DNA of 33,298 bases from Planctomycetota bacterium (GCA_017885385.1 JAFNGF010000103.1:1-33298); one strand, 5' to 3'; shown: positions 1-9,078, counted from the first letter of the stretch. Numbers and translations: made by a program. The notes: a model not told the origin generated them from the sequence alone.

Positions 1-488
1 CTGAACCTGACAGGATATGGATCACCGACAGCAGGAGTAGTGATTGTTCCCAGCAATGTCACCTTGGCCGTGTCAAGGGCATAGTTGCCAAGAGTAGCCG
101 TGAGCATGCCTGGAGCGGTATTGTACGTAATCGTGCTTTCGTCCCACAAATCACCGTCTCCATCTATCAATCCATAGACCTGCACTACTTTTGCTGAGCC
201 TTTGAGAAAGGTCGCCTCAAATGTCAATGTGGCGCCGCTCATGTCCCCGACCGCGTCCCCGAGGTCAAACCTAATGTAACCAGTCTTGGAGCGTGTATCA
301 GCCAGTTGGCGGAACGCCCTCATCCTTACTTCTGCGCTCGTGTTCGTATTCGGGCCCTGGGGGCTGTCATTTGTAAGATACGTGTCCGCACCTTTGCCGT
401 CAGCAGTAGTGATCGTAAGTGCCTGAACACCACTGCCTATGCTTAGCAGCGTAATAACGGCAATTGAACAAGTTAGCTTCTGAAACAT
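1..488 (-). CDS. Secreted DNRLRE-type surface protein, 3' part cut off by the window edge
   Basis: An open frame runs from ATG at 488 to the window edge without a stop (about 162 residues seen). It begins MFQKLTCSIAVITLL, a signal peptide with a likely cleavage after GVQA, followed by a beta-rich stretch with ADTYLTND, KTGYIRFDL, ATLTFEATF, GLIDGDGDLWDESTITYN and TLGNYALD. That pattern (a leading ADTYL-type strand, then YIRFDL, then W.E..ITYN) is typical of DNRLRE/CBM96-like domains of secreted proteins. GGAGG at 497-501 sits 8 nt before ATG 488; an in-frame ATG at 494 would be too close to it. A near-consensus promoter lies upstream at 544-572. The C-terminus is not visible, so a PEP-CTERM or dockerin anchor can be neither shown nor excluded. 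The domain call rests on motif memory. Confidence 0.7.
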   Translation of the reverse strand, partial: MFQKLTCSIAVITLLSIGSGVQALTITTADGKGADTYLTNDSPQGPNTNTSAEVRMRAFRQLADTRSKTGYIRFDLGDAVGDMSGATLTFEATFLKGSAKVVQVYGLIDGDGDLWDESTITYNTAPGMLTATLGNYALDTAKVTLLGTITTPAVGDPYPVRF

Positions 489-543
489 ACCCATAACCTC
501 CATTCCATAATATCAAGTAGATTTGTGCCAGATTGTCACATCT

Positions 544-572
544 ATATTAAGTGTAAAACCCGCTCGTGTCAA
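544..572 (-). promoter_or_regulatory. Strong sigma70-type promoter for the DNRLRE protein
   Basis: Read on the minus strand, TTGACA (572-567) is followed by a 17-nt spacer and TAATAT (549-544). Predicted transcription starts near 537, giving a leader of about 50 nt before the ATG at 488. The -35 box is perfect and the -10 differs from TATAAT at two positions. Confidence 0.7.
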
Positions 573-728
573 GAGGTTTCTTCCTGACTTGAGATGACGA
601 GGCAACATCGTATCCTCTCTTTTGTGGAGAAGCTGTATCCGGCAAAGGAGTTTTTCCAATCTCGTCTGGGCGAAGGCCCGGCCGCAGTCCGATGAGGCTC
701 TGGGAGTTGTGGGCTGGGAGGTGGAAGA

Positions 729-1856
729 TTATTCGATGCCGGCGATGTCGCTCTGCGGTTTACCAACAAGATATATCCTGTTTTTGCCGCTGCGCTTGGC
801 TTCCAACAAGGCCTTATCCGCCCGCAGAAAGAGCTGCTGGGCTGTCGATCCATCGCGGGGGAAGCTTGCCAGGCCGCCGCTTATGGTCAAAACCCCCTCA
901 CCATTCGGACCTAATAAATGAAGTTCGGCCCTCTCAAATTCTTTTCTGAAGCGATTGGCTATGAAGATCGCTTCTTTGGGCGGCTCCACAGTCGCCAGGC
1001 GTCTGTCCCGCCGAGCGGGAATCACTCGGCTTGGCTCGGGATAAGTTCCGAATTTCGTCCCGACCGAGTCGGGGTCGAGTTTTCCGGCCTTTGATCGGAC
1101 GGGCTGGTCGTCCCAGAAAACGACTGCAAATTCATCCCCGCCGATCCTGCCCACAACATCGTGTGCCCGGCAGCATCGCCGCGTCAAAACAGCAGCCTGT
1201 TTCAGGATATTGTCGCCGACCGTATGACCATAGACGTCGTTGTAATGTTTGAAGTTGTCGATATCAAAAATAAGTAGCGTCACCCGGCCGCTTTCATCCC
1301 GGGCGTGCTCTAAAATTTGCCTGGCAAACTCCCAAATATAGCGTCTATTCTTCAAACCGGTCAAATCGTCTTCGGTGGCCAATTTCTCGAGCTCTTTTAT
1401 CTTCCTTTCCAGAGTGTTCGATGCTTGACGCTGGATGCCCGATGTTCGATGCTCAATGCTCGCCAAAGCGACCGGACAAATCAAATAGTCGTCCGCAAGG
1501 CCTGCCGGAGGCCGCGAATCGAGGATCGAGGATCGAGGATCGAGATTTACGAGTTTTCTGGCTATCGGCTCTTGATACATCTGCGCCAACAATATGATTT
1601 TAGCCGCGGCGTTGGCCCGCCTTAACGATTGCAGAGCCGAACTCAACGACCCACGCGGAAGCGGGGACATCACCACGCCGATCACCGCAAAACTATTTTT
1701 CGCCGCAGCATCAATTCCATCGACCATATCCGCGTGGACTTCGCATCGCCGCTCTGTAATGGAATCCGGATCCAAAAAAGCTCTGCTGACGTCACCTATC
1801 AGCAAAATCTTTTGGCCGCTTCCACCAGAGAAAACTGGTATACCTGGGTCTGCCAT
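729..1856 (-). CDS. Diguanylate cyclase (GGDEF) with degenerate receiver-like N-terminus
   Basis: The 375-residue protein has a C-terminal GGDEF domain (about 160-365) that should make cyclic di-GMP from two GTP. Visible motifs are DDLTGLKNRR at 163-172, FDIDNFKHYND at 197-207, the active-site GGDEF at 239-243, an RxxD inhibitory site (R230, D233) exactly five residues upstream, and SGKNRIYL near the end. Residues 15-130 resemble a receiver fold (KILLIGD, IILLAQM, ADDYLICP) but lack an obvious phospho-acceptor aspartate, so phosphorylation control is doubtful. No transmembrane segment is seen; it is probably cytoplasmic. Three repeat-derived segments interrupt the protein in frame: about residues 104-116, 131-147 and 254-284; the last expands a loop just after GGDEF. 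There is no clear Shine-Dalgarno at ATG 1856, so the start is less certain than the domain call. Confidence 0.9.
   Translation of the reverse strand: MADPGIPVFSGGSGQKILLIGDVSRAFLDPDSITERRCEVHADMVDGIDAAAKNSFAVIGVVMSPLPRGSLSSALQSLRRANAAAKIILLAQMYQEPIARKLVNLDPRSSILDSRPPAGLADDYLICPVALASIEHRTSGIQRQASNTLERKIKELEKLATEDDLTGLKNRRYIWEFARQILEHARDESGRVTLLIFDIDNFKHYNDVYGHTVGDNILKQAAVLTRRCCRAHDVVGRIGGDEFAVVFWDDQPVRSKAGKLDPDSVGTKFGTYPEPSRVIPARRDRRLATVEPPKEAIFIANRFRKEFERAELHLLGPNGEGVLTISGGLASFPRDGSTAQQLFLRADKALLEAKRSGKNRIYLVGKPQSDIAGIE
1006..1073. repeat. Palindromic repeat inserted in the GGDEF coding region
   Basis: Two short palindromes bracket this segment: TCCCGC-CGA-GCGGGA (1006-1020) and CCCGAC-CGA-GTCGGG (1059-1073). 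Between them lies a CACTCGGCTTGGCTCGGG stretch. The segment is translated as an extra loop directly after the GGDEF strand, which is consistent with a mobile palindromic unit that landed in frame. Confidence 0.55.
1417..1462. repeat. Degenerate heptanucleotide tandem array (in coding sequence)
   Basis: About six units of 7 nt with a TCGATGC-like consensus (TTGACGC, TGGATGC, CCGATGT, TCGATGC, TCAATGC). It encodes part of the linker between the receiver-like and GGDEF domains. Confidence 0.6.
1518..1544. repeat. Heptanucleotide tandem array TCGAGGA (in coding sequence)
   Basis: TCGAGGA occurs three times in exact tandem, followed by TCGAGAT. On the minus strand it codes for the peptide NLDPRSSILDSR, which interrupts the receiver-like domain just before its last strand (ADDYLICP). 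Confidence 0.75.
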
Positions 1857-1901
1857 TTATCTAAACCGTAAGGACAATCTTGACGGTAAAAAATCAATTT
1901 T

Positions 1902-1929
1902 ATGATAGCAAAACTCGCAAAAAAGTCAA
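1902..1929 (-). promoter_or_regulatory. Promoter for the diguanylate cyclase
   Basis: Minus-strand TTGACT (1929-1924), 16-nt spacer, TATCAT (1907-1902). The predicted start near 1895 leaves a leader of about 40 nt before the ATG at 1856. Confidence 0.5.
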
Positions 1930-2013
1930 TCTTGACGCGGTGCCTGGCTCGTTTAAGCCACGCCTGGTGCCCCGCAGAAAAACCATCTCTGACGCTATGG
2001 CAAAAAGCGTCTG

Positions 2014-5000
2014 TCACCATCGGGTGTGCCAGAGCCAGTTCTCTGCCAACACCGCAAGGTCAAACCAGTCTATGATGCCGCTTTCATCCAGGTCGGCTGC
2101 CTGAGCAGCGTATGGTGAGACACTCGTTCGCTCAGCCAAAGTGTACCTGGCAAATTGAGCTGCATCCTCCGATTTGCCGGTCATCAAGTTTTCTGAAAGC
2201 ATGCCGAAGCCGTCACTCTCCCATCGACTACTGACCAACACATCAAATCCGACCACGTGACCCGGCTTTAGTTCGGTTACGATCGTAGTGCCACCGCTGA
2301 AACCTGCGTAATTATCAAACATCAACACGCCGGCCTCGTGTATTATCTGGTCGCCATTTACGGCGACGGCGTATTCCAAACCAACATCAGTTCCTAACGC
2401 CTCGCCGTAAGCCCAAGTCGCCCACGAACCGCCCGAAGTATTTGGGGCCATCATATACTGCTGCGCCACATCGTAAACTCGCAGCCAGGTGGTGCCGCCT
2501 TCAGCATCGCCCTGGCTGTAAATCTCAATCCGGTCACTCACATCCCATTTTATGTACTCATCGCTAAACACGTGGTTGCTATCGTTCACCATCACGGCAA
2601 CATAAATCTTGTCCGTATCCGGACTCCAGCGAAGAGCATACTTAGCGTCTCTCACATCAGCAGGATTGCCGTAATAAATCTTATCCAATGGTATCCAGTT
2701 TACACCCTCCGACCATTCACTAATGTCACCATCGACAATGGCGCTACCCATCGGTATCTCCATCGTGGGCAGCTCCCAGTACCCGGCAAGTATGGCGAAA
2801 TCAGTTAGATCAACATCTCCGTCGCCATCAATGTCCGCCGCGTTCGGCATAGGATAGTGATAGCCCATATCTACGATGCCGGTGTCGGCCACATTGTCGG
2901 TTCGCGTTGTGAATTCATCCATGCCCAGATTTACTGTTAAATCACTTCCTGCATCAACGCACGGACTATCCGCCGCCTGCCCTGCGGTAACTTGGCTTAA
3001 ATGATAATCGCCGTTAATCCACACCGCATTGGGGTCATCCGGCTCAACGACAGTATTCGGCTCATTCACATCGGTCCAACAACCTGGTCTTACAAACAGA
3101 GGGTCGGTCTGGCTGTTTCCAATACCCCAAATTAGGTTTGATCCCTGCTCAACATATACAGCCGAAGAGCCGCCTTGTATAGAACTGTAGATAACTTGCA
3201 GAGATGAAGGAAAGCAGTTTCCTTCAGAGTTGCAGTAAGTCTCCAAGGCGATTTCGCTACCGTGTGGAGCGCTATTTCCCCACACGATGCTATTGATAAG
3301 TACTGGATAGCCCGGGTCTAAGTCGTCACGCGTACAAAACATACCGCCACCTTTTTGAGCAGCTACATTGCCGGTTATCGTACATTGAGATATAACCGGC
3401 CAGGCGTGCCTCTCAAGGTACAAACCCCCACCAGAACTCAGGCCAAGACTTGCGTTACCTGTGATCAGGCAGTTGCGCAACGTGAAGACGCCATATCCGG
3501 ACAGTTCAATCCCTGCGCACCCATATCTGTTCGTGGTATTTCCGGTAACTTTACAATCGGCTATGGCGACTTTACCATTTGAATGGCAGGTAATGCCTCC
3601 ATAATTGTCACTTTGGTTTGCTGTTACTACGCATCGGGTAATAGTATAATTCTCGCCACTAAAGCGTATGCCGGGACCAATGTTATTCTCGACGAAACAG
3701 TCTGAGATAACACTGTTGGTGGCATTATCCTCAATACCACCACCCTGATTCCTGCAAATAGTACAGCCCGCCACAGTGAGTTTGCCGCCGCCGGCATCTA
3801 TAGCGCACCCGGGGGAAGTCGGATCACCGTTACTATTACCGAAAAACTGGCAGTCCCTTATTTCAAGAGTGTATCCCCAGCAGTCCAGTGCTGTTCCCCA
3901 ATTTGCATGGTTATCATCAAATGTACAATTGTTGATAGTATGTGCACCGCCTCTGATACATAAGGCACCACCATAACTGTCCCATCCACCCTGAAGGCCA
4001 GCCATATTGCCGCTAAACACAGAGTTGCTCACAGCCATGTTTCCCCCGTCGATGTACATACCTCCGCCGAAAGCGGTTACAAATCCTGTCTCGGACCAGG
4101 CGTCCGCTTTATTGTTATGAAACTGCGAATCGACCACAGTACCTGAAGAACAGTAGATGCCACCCCCGAATGACCAACTCCCTATAGAACCTCGGCCACC
4201 TCTGCCAGCGGTATTACTGCTGACTAAGCAGTTGCGCACTTTTAGCAGCGAAGACTTGTCGCAGAAAATGCCCGCACCCATGCCTCCTGCGCCGACGCTT
4301 GCTGTGCCACCAGCATATCCTCCCTGACCTGTGGTATTTCCGGCAACGACGGAGTCCTCTATCTCAAGCACGGAGTTATTCCTGCATGCAATCCCGCCGC
4401 CGTACCCACCGTCACCGCCATATGTGTACCAGGAAGATGAGGGGCTGTAACTATAGCACTCGGGGCTTCCTGCACCACCATTGCCTGTTGTGCTCGACCT
4501 TATCAGGCTTGATATAACTCTCACTGAGCTACGCGATAGATAGAGACCGCCGCCGTCACCACCGCACTGTCCGCGAACTGATGGGCACGAACCTGGCAGA
4601 CCGTCAAGTGTTGCATTCTCCTCGATGCAACATTTGTAAAGGGTGATTTCACTGCCTTCACAGTAAATTCCGGCGCCACTGTCAGCCAAGCCGTGGGTGA
4701 TCGTCAGCCCGGAGATCGTCGCTCCAGAGCATCCTTTCAGATAAAACCCTCGACCTTTACTTTCACAATCAATCACCGTTGCTGCCACAATATTTGGATC
4801 ATTTGGGTCGACGCTTCGGATGGTGATGGCTTTACCTTTGAGGTCTATGTCTCGATTGCCGGGCCCGGTGTAGATACCAGGAGCGATGATAATCATATCG
4901 CCATCAACAGCCTCATTTATCGCCTGCTGGATGGTCCCACACTCCAATGGCACCATCAGAGCAGCCTCATCGTACTCAACAAGGAGAGACACAGTTATCC

Positions 5001-6909
5001 TCTGCAGGCCGGTTTGGGCGCTGCGATCAACGACTTGAATTTGACAAGTATATAGACCCTTGGAAAGGACTGCCGGACTCACTATGAGAACCACCTCCTG
5101 GTGCTCTGCCGCACGCAAACTCCCCTCAGCAGGGATTACCCTCAACCAACCGCAGCTATGTTGGATGTGCCAATTAAGAACACCACCACCGGTATTGCTA
5201 ATGATGAAAGTCTGTTGGGCAGGCATCGCAGTACCGCCGGTACCCCGGAATCCGAACCCATACGAAGATAGCTCTATTACGGGCCCCCCGAGGTCCAGGT
5301 CAATACCGACGACCTGCGAGCTATTCTCTGAGTTTGGATCACTGATTGTCAATTTGCACTCATACCTGCCCCAGATCAGGCCTGTTGTGTCTACCTCAAG
5401 TGTGACCTGCTGGCTCTGACCCGCAAAACAGACGCCTGTGTCAGGAACCGGCCGTAGCCACGTTTGGTTACAAGACGCCTGCCAATACAGTGTTCCGCCT
5501 CCTGCATTTTTGATGGTCACCACCTGGTCAGGTGGATTCGCTCCACCCTCAAAAGCAGTAAAGCTTAATCTGTTCGGAGAAAGACTGACGATCGGCCCTA
5601 TGACATCCAAATTAACCTCGATTTGCCGAGGGCTGTTGATCGCACACGGGTCAGCAACCACAATGTGGTAGTTGTACTCTCCCCATCGCATGCCTGTCAC
5701 ATCAACGCCTAAAGCAACATCGTTCACTTCGGTTCCAGCTCTCCCGCTGGTTGGCTCAATGCTCAGCCAAGGGCAGTCTTCAATGATCTCCCATTCGAGG
5801 ATTCCCCCGCCACCATTGTATAAGTGCAGGACTTGAGGCATCGGGTCTGGCCCACCTTCATGTGCGACGAAGTCAAACCTCCTCTCAGACAAAGCAATGA
5901 AGGGGGGCACCATAGGATCAAACTCGTCAACACCCATGTCTATCCGCCCATTTATGACCCTCGGACCGCCGTCGAGATCCGTATCCTCTGGTTTAGGTAC
6001 ATATTTCGGATCCCCTGCATCGATGCAAGGTGAAGCTACCGACAAATGAAAATCGCCAGCTACAGGATCGGCGAACAGAGGATCAGCATCAATGTTGCCC
6101 TCACCCCAAACCAGCGTGTTCGAGTAGGTCAAGACGTTGGCCTGGCCGCCTTTTACGTCACAATATGAGACAGTAAGAGTGGCATACTCCACCGTAATAT
6201 CGTGGTATTTGTTTGTCCACAGTATACAATTTGTAACCCTCGTATGATATTGGGTAGGATCCTCTCTGGGCTCGCCAGAGAAGACTTCAATGCTGGCCTG
6301 GCGATTGCCCCAGAAAACACAATTCCTTATCATGGCACTGGCTCTGTCTGTAGATATAGCCGCTGGGTCGTTGTTGACGAATAAGCAATTCGTGATCAGC
6401 GAGGTACAGCCATATCCGCAGTAGATGGCACCTCCTTCAGCCGCCTTATTGTCTATGAACAAACAATGTGTAACCGTAGGGCTGCTCTCATTGTGGCAGT
6501 AGACCGCACCTCCGTAGCTGCCCCCACCGTTACTAAGTAGCATGCAGCTATTCATGATCGTCAAACCAGCCAAGACCGAATCAGGACCCTCACCACGTTC
6601 GAATTCGAAAGCGCGGTGGCGGTCTATCCCATTTGCTTGGCAGTCGATTATCGTCGCTGCCACCACACCCCAATCATGGGGATGGAAACTTTGAACAGTG
6701 ATGGCCTTGCCTTTGAAATCAATGTCGCGGTTGCCGTCGCCGGTGTATTTACCCGGTGCAATGATAACCTTGTCGCCATCAACGGCTGCATCTATTGCCG
6801 CCTGGATCGTGGGATATTCGCTCGGCACCAGCCGATCTATAGCTGAAGAAATTGAACCAAAGACCAAAACCGCCGCTGCGAAAGACAAGCTCATCAGTCG
6901 CCTCCGCAT
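2014..6909 (-). CDS. Giant secreted right-handed beta-helix protein with dockerin-like motifs and a CBM9-like domain
   Basis: From ATG 6909 the product has 1631 residues. GGAGG lies 7 nt upstream and a good promoter at 6973-7001 would exclude the longer frame. Order: signal peptide 1-23; beta-helix 1 (about 28-335) with GGAIYC- and NCLF-type rungs; three BACON/abnormal-spindle-like Ig repeats (about 340-437, 440-541, 544-645) with EGG, GGG.L.W and LDV signatures; beta-helix 2 (about 653-1350), starting with a near copy of helix 1 (TIQ.AI..AVDGD..IIAPG.YTG.GNRDID); a dockerin-like hand DIDGDGDVDLTDFAILAGYW (1359-1378); a CBM9/DOMON-like domain (about 1385-1595); a last dockerin-like hand DLDESGIIDWFDLAVLAENW (1606-1625). 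It is probably an exported surface or extracellular protein acting on or binding polysaccharide. No catalytic motif was identified; enzyme or adhesin remains open. Confidence 0.88.
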   Translation of the reverse strand: MRRRLMSLSFAAAVLVFGSISSAIDRLVPSEYPTIQAAIDAAVDGDKVIIAPGKYTGDGNRDIDFKGKAITVQSFHPHDWGVVAATIIDCQANGIDRHRAFEFERGEGPDSVLAGLTIMNSCMLLSNGGGSYGGAVYCHNESSPTVTHCLFIDNKAAEGGAIYCGYGCTSLITNCLFVNNDPAAISTDRASAMIRNCVFWGNRQASIEVFSGEPREDPTQYHTRVTNCILWTNKYHDITVEYATLTVSYCDVKGGQANVLTYSNTLVWGEGNIDADPLFADPVAGDFHLSVASPCIDAGDPKYVPKPEDTDLDGGPRVINGRIDMGVDEFDPMVPPFIALSERRFDFVAHEGGPDPMPQVLHLYNGGGGILEWEIIEDCPWLSIEPTSGRAGTEVNDVALGVDVTGMRWGEYNYHIVVADPCAINSPRQIEVNLDVIGPIVSLSPNRLSFTAFEGGANPPDQVVTIKNAGGGTLYWQASCNQTWLRPVPDTGVCFAGQSQQVTLEVDTTGLIWGRYECKLTISDPNSENSSQVVGIDLDLGGPVIELSSYGFGFRGTGGTAMPAQQTFIISNTGGGVLNWHIQHSCGWLRVIPAEGSLRAAEHQEVVLIVSPAVLSKGLYTCQIQVVDRSAQTGLQRITVSLLVEYDEAALMVPLECGTIQQAINEAVDGDMIIIAPGIYTGPGNRDIDLKGKAITIRSVDPNDPNIVAATVIDCESKGRGFYLKGCSGATISGLTITHGLADSGAGIYCEGSEITLYKCCIEENATLDGLPGSCPSVRGQCGGDGGGLYLSRSSVRVISSLIRSSTTGNGGAGSPECYSYSPSSSWYTYGGDGGYGGGIACRNNSVLEIEDSVVAGNTTGQGGYAGGTASVGAGGMGAGIFCDKSSLLKVRNCLVSSNTAGRGGRGSIGSWSFGGGIYCSSGTVVDSQFHNNKADAWSETGFVTAFGGGMYIDGGNMAVSNSVFSGNMAGLQGGWDSYGGALCIRGGAHTINNCTFDDNHANWGTALDCWGYTLEIRDCQFFGNSNGDPTSPGCAIDAGGGKLTVAGCTICRNQGGGIEDNATNSVISDCFVENNIGPGIRFSGENYTITRCVVTANQSDNYGGITCHSNGKVAIADCKVTGNTTNRYGCAGIELSGYGVFTLRNCLITGNASLGLSSGGGLYLERHAWPVISQCTITGNVAAQKGGGMFCTRDDLDPGYPVLINSIVWGNSAPHGSEIALETYCNSEGNCFPSSLQVIYSSIQGGSSAVYVEQGSNLIWGIGNSQTDPLFVRPGCWTDVNEPNTVVEPDDPNAVWINGDYHLSQVTAGQAADSPCVDAGSDLTVNLGMDEFTTRTDNVADTGIVDMGYHYPMPNAADIDGDGDVDLTDFAILAGYWELPTMEIPMGSAIVDGDISEWSEGVNWIPLDKIYYGNPADVRDAKYALRWSPDTDKIYVAVMVNDSNHVFSDEYIKWDVSDRIEIYSQGDAEGGTTWLRVYDVAQQYMMAPNTSGGSWATWAYGEALGTDVGLEYAVAVNGDQIIHEAGVLMFDNYAGFSGGTTIVTELKPGHVVGFDVLVSSRWESDGFGMLSENLMTGKSEDAAQFARYTLAERTSVSPYAAQAADLDESGIIDWFDLAVLAENWLWHTRW

Positions 6910-6972
6910 TTGCGTTCCTCCATTCAATTGAGGGCCACCAAGTGCCAAAGTCCCGCAATTAGTTATGATATA

Positions 6973-7001
6973 AGTATACCGCAAACCCGACAGAAAATCA
7001 A
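6973..7001 (-). promoter_or_regulatory. Promoter for the beta-helix protein gene
   Basis: Minus-strand TTGATT (7001-6996), 17-nt spacer, TATACT (6978-6973). Transcription would begin near 6966, about 57 nt before ATG 6909 and downstream of the alternative start at 7029, which supports the shorter reading. Confidence 0.65.
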
Positions 7002-7107
7002 GAATGGCATTCTCTTTTTGAAGGCACACCTATCCCCTCTGAGGTCAAATTGGGCACTGAGGTTCCTCGGCTGAACGTCTCTGTGCGGCGGAATTTTGGT
7101 TACTCAG

Positions 7108-9078
7108 CTATTCGACTGTGGGCAGGCCGGCGAGAGTCTTTTGCACCTGCTCGGCATAAATACTGCCGGGATACAAATTGATGAAGCTGGTCAGAGTTGC
7201 TCTGGTTTCAGCCAAAAGTTTCTTCTTAAGCTCTAAATTTGTCGCATCCTGCTGGGTCCACTGTCGCCGCTTCAGAAGTCCTAATTCGTACAGTGCCTGC
7301 ATTGCCCCGTCGGTTGCCTGGAATTTTTCGTGCAATTCTTTTAGCTTTTCGGCCCTGGTTTGCTCATCGGCAATGAGTGTGGTTTGGGCCAACAGAATAT
7401 TGTCCCGCAGCGGATCGGCATCGCCGATCTGCGCGAGTATTCTGCTCAAACGCCAGGAATAGTCCTGGCTGTGCGGGTTCAGCATTACGAACTCGGCCAA
7501 ACGCTTTCGGGCGGCCGGGTCTTGCGTTTGATTCTGCGGGCTTATCAGGGTGCGGGTCTGACTTATTCTTCGAGCCAGGTCGATTAGCTTTAGCTCCGTC
7601 ATTACAGAATCGGAAGGCTCTCGAAAAGGCCTCAGAAGTGTTTCACCGGCGCCCGGCTCTTTTTCGACCAGCTTGAGCTGTTGGGCGGCCATTTTCTGGG
7701 CCTCGGCAAGAAGCTCGTCTGCCTCGGTAAATCTGCTCAGACCAGCCCAACGCACGGCGATACGCCATCGCGCCTCCAGCGATTCCGGGGTATTTGCGAA
7801 CTCCCTGTACAGCCTGTACCAGAACTCCGCCGAACGCTCGTGCGGATAGTCAGTGTAAAAATGCAGCACTTCCTTTTGCCCCAAGAGATTGATATCCGGC
7901 GCGTACTCGCCGAGAAGCGCCTTACAGTAAAGTGCGATGAGCATTCGCTTGCTGGTCGAGCGTTTTTTTATCCATTCTGAGTACAGAAACACCGGCATCC
8001 ACCTGGGTCTGCGCGGGCTCATAAACAGCTCGTACTGCTGATTGAGCCATTGCCTTTTTTCCTGATACTTTATCTGGTCAGATACGGCGAACCAGCTCGG
8101 CCACCGGTCGTAGCTTAACTGAATCTGGATTTCCTTTTTGAGCTCTTCTCGCAGCGGTATCGGTTCGGTAGGGTAGAAAAAGCCCTCCAGATACCTTCTG
8201 ACCACAGGGTCTGTAATGGTCTTATCGAGCGCTTCGGTTATGCTGTAGTCCCGAAACTCGACGACGTTTTCAGGATTATTCTCGGCGACGTAAAATTGAT
8301 AGTCCAGCTCGTTAAGTCCGATTTTCGCTTCAAAGACAAGGACGGCTACCAGAAGAGTGGCAGCAGTAAATATCCAGACTATGCCCGGCCGGTACCGCGT
8401 GAAATGGCCTGTGGCCAGAACCTCCGCCGTTATTGTCAGGCCGACCAGCCACGCGCAAATCCAGGGAGCAAAAGAGAATCCCCACTTGGTGGGTTCTACG
8501 CCCCTTGCCCCGCCGAAATACCCCCAGTATAGAAGCTGCGGAGCCATGCACAGGGCTATCGCTACAAAGCGGGAGCGAAAACGAAACGGACGACACGCCG
8601 CAGCAAAACAACTTACCAAAAGGCAAACCGCAAAGCCCGGCAAGTTGGCCAGAAAAAACACCTCCAATATGAATATAAGGCTGTAGTGAAAGCTCAGAAG
8701 CTGAGATATCAACACCGGAACCGCCGCCATAATCCCCATAAGCAGACCAAAAACAAGAATCTGCCATGGGTACTCAAATATGCTTGCGCCTGTCATTATA
8801 AAGCGGTCCAGTCGCCAATTTGGGTCAGCTTGGAGGTCAAATGACCAGAATAAGCCCGTAACTATTCTTGACCAGAAGAAGCAGCATAGCCCGAACACTA
8901 TAACCGCAAGCAGCCAGCATCTCTGGACATTCTTATGGCTGTAGTGCAGCGTAGGCCCAACAGTCATAAAAGACTTCGAGACTGCCTTTGGAGGCTTTTC
9001 CTTCTGTTCTTTGGCCATCGACTTGACGCTCGATTCTTGATTCTCGACGCCCGTATCGTTTCCAGGAGCATCCGGCAT
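7108..9078 (-). CDS. Polytopic membrane protein with large soluble tail, function unknown
   Basis: I do not recognise the family. The 656-residue frame has about six hydrophobic segments in its first 250 residues (roughly 54-74, 104-125, 130-160, 170-188, 204-222, 232-250). About 400 hydrophilic, helix-rich residues follow, with short repeated helix pairs (for example SLEARWRIAVRWAGLSRFTE and AMQALYELGLLKRR) that look like degenerate TPR units. It follows ahcY by 60 bp in the same direction and may be co-transcribed. The start is doubtful: neither ATG 9078 nor the in-frame ATG 9018 (giving MAKEQKEK) has a clear Shine-Dalgarno, and the 20 residues between them are encoded by a heptamer array, so the shorter form may be the ancestral one. 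Confidence 0.7.
   Translation of the reverse strand: MPDAPGNDTGVENQESSVKSMAKEQKEKPPKAVSKSFMTVGPTLHYSHKNVQRCWLLAVIVFGLCCFFWSRIVTGLFWSFDLQADPNWRLDRFIMTGASIFEYPWQILVFGLLMGIMAAVPVLISQLLSFHYSLIFILEVFFLANLPGFAVCLLVSCFAAACRPFRFRSRFVAIALCMAPQLLYWGYFGGARGVEPTKWGFSFAPWICAWLVGLTITAEVLATGHFTRYRPGIVWIFTAATLLVAVLVFEAKIGLNELDYQFYVAENNPENVVEFRDYSITEALDKTITDPVVRRYLEGFFYPTEPIPLREELKKEIQIQLSYDRWPSWFAVSDQIKYQEKRQWLNQQYELFMSPRRPRWMPVFLYSEWIKKRSTSKRMLIALYCKALLGEYAPDINLLGQKEVLHFYTDYPHERSAEFWYRLYREFANTPESLEARWRIAVRWAGLSRFTEADELLAEAQKMAAQQLKLVEKEPGAGETLLRPFREPSDSVMTELKLIDLARRISQTRTLISPQNQTQDPAARKRLAEFVMLNPHSQDYSWRLSRILAQIGDADPLRDNILLAQTTLIADEQTRAEKLKELHEKFQATDGAMQALYELGLLKRRQWTQQDATNLELKKKLLAETRATLTSFINLYPGSIYAEQVQKTLAGLPTVE
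9018..9053. repeat. Degenerate heptanucleotide tandem array
   Basis: Units ACTTGAC, GCTCGAT, TCTTGAT and TCTCGAC follow one another in 7-nt register. The array overlaps the 5' end of the membrane-protein gene and belongs to the same family as the arrays at 1417-1462 and 1518-1544. Confidence 0.65.

Noticed and set aside
6910..7029. A longer N-terminus for the beta-helix protein
   Set aside because: The extra 40 residues would cover the promoter at 6973-7001 and precede the signal peptide; ATG 6909 has a good ribosome-binding site.
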